In this document: in pieces, positions 1-5,999 of the stretch
How the letters are laid out: every line of letters starts with the position of its first letter
Position numbering within the stretch: the first letter of the stretch is position 1
DNA from: Chlamydiota bacterium
GTDB lineage: Bacteria; Chlamydiota; Chlamydiia; Chlamydiales; VGMA01
Direction of reading: 5' to 3'
Length of the DNA: 9,431 nucleotides
Assembly (NCBI GenBank): GCA_016866575.1
Contig: VGMA01000061.1
Coordinates: 1-9,431 of the forward strand
Position numbers and translations under genes: made by a program
The notes under the pieces: generated by a model
The model's database searches: none
What the model saw: only the letters and a program-made list of their open reading frames with translations
What the model was told of the DNA's origin: nothing

Positions 1-12
1 CCTTTAGCAAAT

Positions 13-1047
13 CTACTCTGTATAAAGAGCTGTTCCCGGGTGCAAAGAAAGTCTAAGCTCCTCATCCATATTGGTTAAAGAGCGAACATCTCTTAGAGAT
101 AGTTGAACGCCTCTTGATAAAGAAATGCTTTTTAGCATCTCGTCTGTTTTTTGCCGTGCTGTTTGAGTCACAAGAGCGCTATCGTACCATAAATAAATAG
201 TCGCATCTTTATGAAGATCTGCCCATTTAGAGAGTCTGTAGGTAAAGCTCTCTTTGATGTTGAACCAGTTTTGTAAAGCTTCATGACTGAGATGTTCACT
301 ATTTTGCTCAAGTTCGCGCAGTAAGGTTGGATCCTGGATTTCTTTAGCGTTCTCAGCAGGCTCTAAGCCGTGACCAAAAATATTTTGGGATGAGTTTAGC
401 ATTCGATTTTGTGGATTGAGGTTCACCCACAAAAAATTTAGAGTATATTCACTAGAAAGCACTTCTACTTTTGGTAAAGGGAAAATGTAGGGATGATTGA
501 TGCGATAGGCTAAATTATGGCATTTTTGTAAATGCGTTGGGTCGCCATCAAGCCCATTTTCCAGCAAAAAAGCGTTAACAGAGTCATTATTCATCATCAG
601 ATCAGCATCTTCAACAATCCTTCTACGGAGCTGATCAAACGAGCTTAAGTTGAAAGAGGGGTATTTAACTAAAATCGCATCCAAAACAATTAGAATATTT
701 GCGGGTTTGCAATTTTCAAATACAGCATCGACGATCCCTTCCGTTGACATGTTTTTTGGAGCCATATGAATGATTGCCGCTCCAATCCCTTCTTGCGTAA
801 GTTGAAAAGGGGAAAACCAAGACAATCTTTTTTTGAAACTCTCTAATTCCACTTCAGCGAGCGGTCTAATATTGTATCCAAAGGTGCTATTTGCAAGATG
901 ATTAGTTTTGGTATTCGATCCGACTATTTTCTCAAATGCGCTACTAAAAGGATTATTCTTGATGCTAGAAAGGGGGCTACTAACTTGACCTTGGCTACAA
1001 CCCGCTGAAGGGGTTATAAAAGAATCCAAAGGGGAAATAGAAGACAT
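13..1047 (-). CDS. Glycosyltransferase-like protein (TcdA/TcdB-type GT-A fold), 5' part of a probably frameshifted gene
   Basis: The frame encodes 344 residues and ends in TAG at 13-15. The first ~50 residues are rich in Ser, Asn and Pro without a hydrophobic signal, as expected of an exported effector N-terminus (inference). Residues 203-209 (LNFLWVN) and 285-290 (YLWYDS), with W274 between, resemble the start of the sugar-nucleotide-binding domain of large-clostridial-toxin-type glycosyltransferases ('hFVWhN' then 'hWyD'). The metal-binding DxD that should follow is absent because the frame stops after ALYTE. In the neighbouring frame the sequence continues as RVDLLK to the left edge, which fits my memory of chlamydial homologues (ALYxRVDLLR). 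A one-base change near 18-24 therefore probably broke the gene. The ATG at 1047 has a weak GGG (1054-1056) 6 nt upstream. The gene lies 173 nt downstream of the cysteine-rich gene, on the same strand. Confident on the frame, moderate on the family. Confidence 0.6.
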   Translation of the reverse strand: MSSISPLDSFITPSAGCSQGQVSSPLSSIKNNPFSSAFEKIVGSNTKTNHLANSTFGYNIRPLAEVELESFKKRLSWFSPFQLTQEGIGAAIIHMAPKNMSTEGIVDAVFENCKPANILIVLDAILVKYPSFNLSSFDQLRRRIVEDADLMMNNDSVNAFLLENGLDGDPTHLQKCHNLAYRINHPYIFPLPKVEVLSSEYTLNFLWVNLNPQNRMLNSSQNIFGHGLEPAENAKEIQDPTLLRELEQNSEHLSHEALQNWFNIKESFTYRLSKWADLHKDATIYLWYDSALVTQTARQKTDEMLKSISLSRGVQLSLRDVRSLTNMDEELRLSLHPGTALYTE

Positions 1048-1111
1048 AAAATACCCAATAATTTAATTATTTAGGCATATATATTAAACTGTTTCATGTT
1101 TAATTAATACT

Positions 1112-1145
1112 TTTAATTATTTTTATATATTTAAAAATAATTAAA
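1112..1145. repeat. Perfect 14-bp AT-only inverted repeat (hairpin) between two minus-strand genes
   Basis: The arms 1112-1125 (TTTAATTATTTTTA) and 1132-1145 are exact reverse complements around a 6-nt loop (TATATT). The stem contains no G or C. It lies between the end of the cysteine-rich gene (1221) and the start of the glycosyltransferase-like gene (1047). It could be a weak terminator, an mRNA 3'-end stabiliser or a cruciform-forming site; such pairing can also arise by chance in AT-rich spacers. The rest of the 173-nt spacer holds nothing else that I recognise. Confidence 0.45.
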
Positions 1146-1220
1146 TTAATTTTTTTAAATTCTGATTTATTTTTTTCTTATTGATATTTAACGCACTAAT
1201 TTTTTTATTTATTATCCAAT

Positions 1221-3071
1221 TTACAGGTGTACACAGCAACCATTTTCGCAACGGTAGTTGCTAGGGGAGCATTGACCATTAGTGCAGCAATTACCCGAAC
1301 AATAATTATACCCATTGCAACAATTTCCTGAAGAATGACAAGTGCTACCACAACCGAATTGACCGCTAGGACAACACACTCCGTTAGAGCAGTTATACTT
1401 ATCTGGACAGCAAGTGCCGTTACAACACGTCTCTCCCAAAGAAGTATTGCAGCAATTTGTATTACAGCCTGTTTGACCTTGTGAACAGCAAATACCATTA
1501 GAACATATTTGATTTGAGTCGCAACCAGGACAATTTTCAGGGTCTGTGCAACATTTGCCGTTGCAAGCTAAATTACGATCGCAACATCCGCTATCTGTAC
1601 AAACTTGCCCGCTAGGGCATAACGAGCTGTCACAGCAGGTGCCGTTACTTGTACAAACCTGACCATCTTTGCAGCAAATAGAGTCATTGCCACAAGGATT
1701 TGAGCAGCATTGGCCATTAATGCATACCTGACCTGCCTGGCAGCAAGTGCCATTGCAGCATTGTTGATTCATGTCACAGCATGTAGTTCCACAATTTTTC
1801 GAGCCTGGGGGGCAACAAAAACCATCGTTTCCGCTCCATCCAGCTGGGCAGCAAACTCCATTAGAGCAAGATTCACCAAAAGAGCAGCAAGTGCTATTGC
1901 AGATTAGATCAGGATCGCAGCAAGTGCCATTAATAGCTTCTTGTCCTTGTGGGCAGCAAATGCCGTTAGAGCAAGTTTGACCAGATGGGCAGCATACACC
2001 GTTGCAAACACTGTTTATGTCACAGCAGCCGCTATCTAAACAAATTTGGCCATCTCCACAGCAGGTGGAGTTATTGCTGCAAGGATTTGAGCAGCACTGA
2101 TTATTGATACAGCTTTGACCTGCCTGGCAGCAAGTGCCGTTGCAAGCTAAATCTTGATCACAGCAAGTTCCATTGATTGCTTCTTGCCCCTCAGGACAGC
2201 AAATACCGTTCGAGCAAATTTGACCGGATGGGCAACAAATGCCGTTACAGCCTGTTTCACCTTCTTTACAACAAACGCTGTTGGAGCAGAACTGTCCGTT
2301 GCAGCCAGGGCATTGTTCTTGATTTTGGCAGCAAACGCCATTACAGACGAGGTTAGGATCGCAGCAGCCGCTATCTAAACAAATTTGGTTATCTCCGCAG
2401 CAAGTGTTATTGCCGCAAGGATTTGAGCAGCACTGATTATTGATACAGACCTGCCCAGCTGAGCAGCAAGTGCCGTTGCAAGCTAAATCTTGATCACAGC
2501 AAGTGCCATCAATTCCTATTTGCCCCTCAGGACAGCAAATACCGTTCGAGCAAATTTGACCGGATGGGCAACAAATGCCGTTACAGCCTGTTTCACCTTC
2601 TTTACAACAAACGCTGTTGGAGCAGAACTGTCCGTCGCAGCCAGGGCATTGTTCTTGATTTTGGCAGCAAACGCCATTACAGACGAGGTTAGGATCGCAG
2701 CAGCCGCTATCTAAACAAATTTGGTTATCTCCGCAGCAAGTGTTATTGCAGATTAGAATAGGATCGCAGCAATTGCCGTTAATAGATTCTTGTCCTTGAG
2801 GACAGCAAACGCCATTAGAGCAAATCTCTCCTGGTGGGCAGCATTTGCCATTACAGCCAGTTTCCCCAGATTTACAGCATACATTATTAGAACATACTTG
2901 CCCTGAACCGCAGCAGCCATTATTACATGTTACGTAAGGGTCGCAGCAAATAGAACAATCGGGAGTGTAGTTAGTACAGCAAGTTAATTGACCATTTTTA
3001 TAAGCACATTTTTGTCCAATGAAGCAGGTTTTACCAGCGCATGCTGTCTTATTGCTACACGTAGTATTCAT
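1221..3071 (-). CDS. Cysteine-rich tandem-repeat protein (616 aa, 150 Cys)
   Basis: I counted 150 cysteines in 616 residues (about 24%), mostly as CC pairs in modules such as CCPSGQICSNGICCPEGQ, CNGTCC and CLDSGCCDPNLVCNGVCC. The spacing recalls granulin-like, Stig1-like or keratin-associated eukaryotic proteins; I cannot assign a family. The modules form a higher-order 112-residue repeat: residues 111-222 and 223-334 are almost identical, and a shorter diverged copy follows from about 335. The sequence is otherwise dominated by Gly, Asn, Ser, Gln and Pro. The N-terminus (MNTTCSNKTACAGKTC) has no hydrophobic signal peptide, so it stays in the cytosol or leaves by a non-Sec route. Its ATG follows AAAGGG (3076-3081) by 4 nt. 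It is divergent from the outer-membrane lipo-barrel gene at 3252. Chlamydiae use disulfide-linked cysteine-rich proteins (OmcA/OmcB) for envelope rigidity, but those carry signal peptides; a similar role is speculation. Reality of the gene is very likely, since such low-complexity coding would not stay open over 1.8 kb by chance. Confidence 0.85.
   Translation of the reverse strand: MNTTCSNKTACAGKTCFIGQKCAYKNGQLTCCTNYTPDCSICCDPYVTCNNGCCGSGQVCSNNVCCKSGETGCNGKCCPPGEICSNGVCCPQGQESINGNCCDPILICNNTCCGDNQICLDSGCCDPNLVCNGVCCQNQEQCPGCDGQFCSNSVCCKEGETGCNGICCPSGQICSNGICCPEGQIGIDGTCCDQDLACNGTCCSAGQVCINNQCCSNPCGNNTCCGDNQICLDSGCCDPNLVCNGVCCQNQEQCPGCNGQFCSNSVCCKEGETGCNGICCPSGQICSNGICCPEGQEAINGTCCDQDLACNGTCCQAGQSCINNQCCSNPCSNNSTCCGDGQICLDSGCCDINSVCNGVCCPSGQTCSNGICCPQGQEAINGTCCDPDLICNSTCCSFGESCSNGVCCPAGWSGNDGFCCPPGSKNCGTTCCDMNQQCCNGTCCQAGQVCINGQCCSNPCGNDSICCKDGQVCTSNGTCCDSSLCPSGQVCTDSGCCDRNLACNGKCCTDPENCPGCDSNQICSNGICCSQGQTGCNTNCCNTSLGETCCNGTCCPDKYNCSNGVCCPSGQFGCGSTCHSSGNCCNGYNYCSGNCCTNGQCSPSNYRCENGCCVHL
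2070..2741 (-). repeat. 336-bp tandem duplication inside the cysteine-rich gene
   Basis: Copy 1 is 2406-2741 and copy 2 is 2070-2405 (residues 111-222 and 223-334). Over roughly 2178-2378 versus 2514-2714 the two copies differ by almost nothing; the one difference I saw there is the GTT/GTC at the Asn/Asp codon. Outside this block they diverge slightly (for example the IGIDG versus EAING segment). Near-identity at DNA level with more diverged flanking modules indicates a recent, in-frame unequal crossover or slippage event. Confidence 0.9.
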
Positions 3072-3177
3072 AGATCCCTTTTTTTATTATTGTATTCAAT
3101 AGGAAGGTTTGATTTTTTCAATATCTGAAAATCAACAACTTAGTTTACATGCAGGGTAATTTTACAAATAAATGATG

Positions 3178-3206
3178 TTGATTAATAATCTTTAATATTA
3201 TTGATA
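3178..3206 (+). promoter_or_regulatory. Candidate promoter for the lipo-barrel gene (weak)
   Basis: TTGATT (3178-3183) and TTGATA (3201-3206) are separated by 17 nt, a plausible but poor sigma70-like pair inside the 180-nt divergent intergenic region. Both this gene and the cysteine-rich gene on the opposite strand must be driven from this spacer. No clean promoter could be singled out for the minus-strand gene. The AT-rich composition makes chance matches likely. Confidence 0.2.
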
Positions 3207-3237
3207 AGAATTAAAGTTAATAATAATAATTTTGAGC

Positions 3238-3245
3238 AAAAGGTG
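3238..3245 (+). promoter_or_regulatory. Ribosome binding site that decides the start of the lipo-barrel gene
   Basis: AAAAGGTG ends 6 nt before the GTG at 3252-3254. The alternative upstream TTG at 3201 has no comparable site and would put a charged, Asn-rich tail before the signal peptide. The GTG start places Lys-Tyr-Lys directly ahead of the hydrophobic core, as in a normal lipoprotein signal. Confidence 0.6.
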
Positions 3246-3251
3246 TCTCAA

Positions 3252-4760
3252 GTGAAATATAAACATTTAATTTACTTATCTTTATCGCTGTTTTGCGTGG
3301 GTTGTCAAAAAGAAACGCAGAATCAGTCAAGTATAGCCCTAAAAGATACTAAAAGTTTGCCGCAACAAGCTCTTTATCAGGATTTAAGTAGAGATGATCT
3401 ATTGGTTTTGAAGAGAGTTAGTTACAAAACGCTAGATAAGATCCAAAAAAAACAGATGTTAGATTATACCGATGTAGTGTTTATGCAATACTCTGGTATT
3501 AATCAAGATTCCATCATTCAAATCCTCATTTACACAAATAGCAAATTCAATCTTACTACTCCTGAGATCATTAAGCTTCAAAATGCGGGGGTTAGTTTTA
3601 AGGTAATCAATTTTATGGCAAGAATGGACGAGGTTCATGAAACAAGTCCGGTAAAAATTGAAACACCTAAAACTTTTGTTGCGGTACAAAAACCTTCACA
3701 AGCTCCAGTAACTTCCCAAAATATCGATAACGAAAATATGAGCATTTATGAAGCAGATAAAGCAGTAAAAGAAAAAGAAAGTAGAAATTATACTGTTACC
3801 ATAGGACCTATCGTAGAGCAAGTTCGAATGACAGGCTCTCAATATGCATACACAAAAAATGGTAACGCAACTACCTATACGGCTATGCCGGGATCTGGAA
3901 AGACCCTCCAGCCTTCATTCGATCTAGACTGGGGGATTACAGCGGGTCTTTCTTATTACTTTGATGAAAAGAAATGGGCTCTAAATACCAGATTTGACTG
4001 GCTAAGCAGCACTGGCAAAACCACAGATAAAGTCAATGGCACAAACAATATTGTCCCAATTAACATATGGAGAGATCAGTTTATCGCTGATTTGGTTGCA
4101 GACCTAGGTGTAGCAGGATATGGTAAATCCCATTTCCAAGTAGATTATTATAATCTCAATATTGATCTAGATCGAGTTGTATTTAGTGATAAGAGCTTTA
4201 GACTAGAGCCTCATATGGGCCTTAAGTTGTCATTTATTTATGATACAGTTACCTCTACTTTTACAGGTGATGGTTCAGACACATCCCTTGATCCAGACAC
4301 CAGATTAGGGGATAACATCCTTACAAGAGAGCAAAAGACCAATTTTTGGGGCATAGGACCTAGCGTAGGACTAAACTCTGATTGGATAGTAAGAGGGGGC
4401 TGTTCTTTCTTTTTTGAAGGAACTGGCGCTATTTTAATAGGCAATGCTTCAGCTAAGGACTTAGTAACCTATACAGCCTATGGAAATTCTACCACTAACA
4501 CCTCAAGTCCGAATATGCCAACACTTTCTCCAACGCTTCAAGCGCTACTTGGGTTAAAATATGAAAAAACATTTTTCAATGATTCACAGAAACTCACAAT
4601 AAAACTTGGCTGGGATAACTCGTTTTATTGGAACCAGTGGAACCATGTTAACACAGTAAGTGAAAGCACTTACAGCAGTTCGATGGACACATTCCAATTA
4701 TCAGAGGGAAACACCTTTGGTCTCACAGGGATACTCTTTAATGTGAATTGGAACTTCTAA
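3252..4760 (+). CDS. Probable lipoprotein with a helical linker domain and a MOMP-like / Lpg1974-type outer-membrane beta-barrel
   Basis: From the GTG start the product has 502 residues. Residues 2-17 form a short signal peptide (KYKHLIYLSLSLFCVG) ending at Cys18; the -3 residue is Cys rather than Leu, so the lipobox is slightly off consensus. Residues ~70-125 form a compact helical segment (D-V-V-F-M..SGI..I..I then LTTPEIIKLQNAGVS..VINFM), a motif I recall from bacterial surface proteins as 'LT.dDVi.L..aGVs..vI..M'. From ~180 to the C-terminus the sequence alternates aromatic and polar residues like an outer-membrane barrel, with a WGIGPSVGLNSDW segment near 365-380 as in the Lpg1974/MOMP-like family, and ends in a terminal Phe (NVNWNF) suited to BAM recognition. 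Expected location: outer membrane, as a porin or adhesin-like protein. It is divergent from the cysteine-rich gene and convergent with the DUF1653 gene. The barrel is well supported; the lipid anchor is moderately supported. Confidence 0.72.
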   Translation: MKYKHLIYLSLSLFCVGCQKETQNQSSIALKDTKSLPQQALYQDLSRDDLLVLKRVSYKTLDKIQKKQMLDYTDVVFMQYSGINQDSIIQILIYTNSKFNLTTPEIIKLQNAGVSFKVINFMARMDEVHETSPVKIETPKTFVAVQKPSQAPVTSQNIDNENMSIYEADKAVKEKESRNYTVTIGPIVEQVRMTGSQYAYTKNGNATTYTAMPGSGKTLQPSFDLDWGITAGLSYYFDEKKWALNTRFDWLSSTGKTTDKVNGTNNIVPINIWRDQFIADLVADLGVAGYGKSHFQVDYYNLNIDLDRVVFSDKSFRLEPHMGLKLSFIYDTVTSTFTGDGSDTSLDPDTRLGDNILTREQKTNFWGIGPSVGLNSDWIVRGGCSFFFEGTGAILIGNASAKDLVTYTAYGNSTTNTSSPNMPTLSPTLQALLGLKYEKTFFNDSQKLTIKLGWDNSFYWNQWNHVNTVSESTYSSSMDTFQLSEGNTFGLTGILFNVNWNF

Positions 4761-4780
4761 GGTTACTTAGAGCAAATTTT

Positions 4781-4860
4781 GGCATCCTTGATTTCAATAT
4801 CAATTAAACATAAAAAGCTTATGTTAAATTAGATAAAGAGTTAAGGATTGCCATTTTTTT
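4781..4860 (+). terminator. Possible long-loop terminator structure between convergent genes
   Basis: GGCATCCTT (4781-4789) can pair with AAGGATTGCC (4843-4852) with one bulged T, and seven Ts follow at 4854-4860. The enclosed loop has its own hairpin: arms 4802-4813 and 4819-4830 match with a single mismatch (perfect AACATAA/TTATGTT core). The location, 20 nt after the stop of the lipo-barrel gene and just before the stop of the facing DUF1653 gene, suits a terminator, but the outer loop is unusually long. Confidence 0.4.
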
Positions 4861-4871
4861 CAGGCATTAGA

Positions 4872-5150
4872 TCATTTTTCAATAAAACTACCATTGATCT
4901 TTTTAAATCTAGCGATCAGTTTTCCCTCAATCGTCACATTTTCTAAAAACATGCCAAGGGGTCTTACCCAAAGATCAAAAGCTCCGTACAGTGCTTGATA
5001 CACTATGAGCTCTTCTAAAGTTTCGCTATGTCGAGCTATGCCCAATACCTTGTAGCGCATTCCTTTGTAATGTTCATAAATAGCGTGGATCTCGATAGAT
5101 CTTGCCGAATTAGAAAAGTCACGAAGAGTTTTTTGTTCCATACAAACCAT
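4872..5150 (-). CDS. DUF1653 domain protein (92 aa)
   Basis: A small single-domain protein. Residues ~26-70 carry the DUF1653 signature: YEHYKGMRYKVLG, then ARHSETLEELIVYQALYG, then LWVRPLGMFLENV. Family members are typically 70-100 residues, so this one looks complete. The molecular function of the family is not established; do not read more into it. Two ATG codons are possible (5148-5150, and 5139-5141 three codons in); neither has a strong Shine-Dalgarno sequence, so the start is uncertain by 3 residues. It converges on the lipo-barrel gene, with a 14-bp palindrome 32 nt upstream of its first ATG. Codon pattern and motifs look undamaged, unlike the remnants to its right. Confidence 0.85.
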   Translation of the reverse strand: MVCMEQKTLRDFSNSARSIEIHAIYEHYKGMRYKVLGIARHSETLEELIVYQALYGAFDLWVRPLGMFLENVTIEGKLIARFKKINGSFIEK

Positions 5151-5181
5151 TTTAGCGAAAAATTTTGCGATTAGATATCTT

Positions 5182-5195
5182 TTTGATTAATCAAA
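5182..5195. promoter_or_regulatory. 14-bp perfect palindrome upstream of the DUF1653 gene, possible operator
   Basis: TTTGATTAATCAAA is a perfect dyad with no spacer, 32-45 nt upstream of the ATG at 5150 of the minus-strand gene. The position suits an operator for a dimeric repressor or activator, but no regulator gene is visible and AT-rich DNA yields such dyads by chance. The rest of 5151-5376 holds no gene I can support. Confidence 0.25.
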
Positions 5196-5376
5196 GTAGC
5201 ATTGGAACCCTAATAATTCCTCTTTGATGAACTTGATAAATTTTGAGCATATAAGCAATACGAAATCTAATCCCTTTAGGAGTTTTTGAGTAAATTTCTT
5301 AACTTAGCATAGTACATCTAAAAAAAGCAATTTGATAAGGATGTCATTAGTACTAATGCTGTCTTGATGTCTCTAA

Positions 5377-5685
5377 AAAAAAGCATGTATTTTAGCGCTT
5401 ACACAAGGACATATTGTTCTTTATGGGCATGCAAGCGGCCAAATTGATCCTATTTCACCTAATATTCTTCAGTCTAAATCCATCACTTTAAGCGGAGGTA
5501 ATTTAATGAATTATCTTCTTTCACATGAAGAATTACTCGATCGAGCAAATGCTTTGATGCTAGAGATCAAAAGCAAAAACATAAAGCTTCATATAGATCG
5601 TATCTTTACGCTTGAACAAGCTAAAGAAGCGCAAAAGTTTTTAGAAAGTCGCCAAAGTGTTGGGAAAATTCTTCTTAAATTATAA
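5377..5685 (+). pseudogene. C-terminal remnant of a zinc-type alcohol dehydrogenase / NADPH:quinone reductase
   Basis: An open frame of about 102 codons without a plausible start, ending in TAA at 5683-5685. It begins CILALTQGHIVLYGHASG (the last strand-turn of the nucleotide-binding Rossmann domain, 'GG.hV.yG.aSG'), continues through PISPNILQSKSITLSGG, and ends with FTLEQAKEAQKFLESRQSVGKILL, the typical tail 'ypLeeAaeAh..le.r.t.GKivL' of quinone reductases. Full members are ~320 residues, so the N-terminal two-thirds, including the catalytic domain, is missing. Just upstream, in another frame (from about 5340), the DNA reads DV..TNAVLMSLKKS, which could be the preceding segment, shifted at the A8 run 5375-5382. 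This is a dead gene; the upstream portion is a weak inference. No start codon with a ribosome site is present. Confidence 0.75.
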
Positions 5686-5999
5686 CCGTCTTTAAAAGAT
5701 CTCTTGTTTTCAACCTAGAAGTGGACTCGCAATTTATTTTGTTTTACAGATGCGGCATCGTTTTTATTTAAAATTTTAATCATATCATTTTTTTAGCTAT
5801 GATCGAATTAGCCTTGATAAGTAAAAACAATCAAAAAAATAGCGTCAAGATTTTGAAAAGTAACATCTACGTCTTTACAATATCTAATAAATTAAATAAA
5901 TAAATTTTAAATTTTTAGTGATTTTATATTATATTAAATTCTTAAATGTTATGTTTTTGTGGATTTTTAAGGGAAATTTAAACAATTTGGGGTAAAGAA
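5686..5999. other. 314-nt AT-rich spacer without a supported gene
   Basis: No ORF with a credible start or recognisable motif is present on either strand. The stretch becomes extremely AT-rich from about 5880. TATATT-like boxes near 5925-5935 could serve as a promoter for the sulfotransferase remnant, but no convincing -35 partner is seen. A 17-nt word at 5785-5801 recurs at 8993-9009. Confidence 0.5.

Noticed and set aside
2147..2714. Open frames on both strands across the cysteine-rich repeats
   Set aside because: They mirror the repeat periodicity of the cysteine-rich gene (Ala/Thr-rich translations of the same codons in other frames) and have no start signals of their own.
3201..3251. 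TTG at 3201 as start of the lipo-barrel protein
   Set aside because: No ribosome site and it would add an Asn-rich tail before the signal peptide; the GTG at 3252 has AAAAGGTG at proper spacing.
1048..3251. CRISPR array as an explanation for the regularly repeated CC-coding DNA
   Set aside because: The repeats are imperfect, directly adjacent and coding in one long frame, with no constant repeat/spacer alternation.
4238..4444. Minus-strand ORF inside the lipo-barrel gene
   Set aside because: Shadow of the barrel gene; no recognisable motif or ribosome site.
5181..5300. Short minus-strand frame reading TPKGIRFRIAYMLKIYQ
   Set aside because: Only about 35 codons, no start codon with a ribosome site and no family that I can name.
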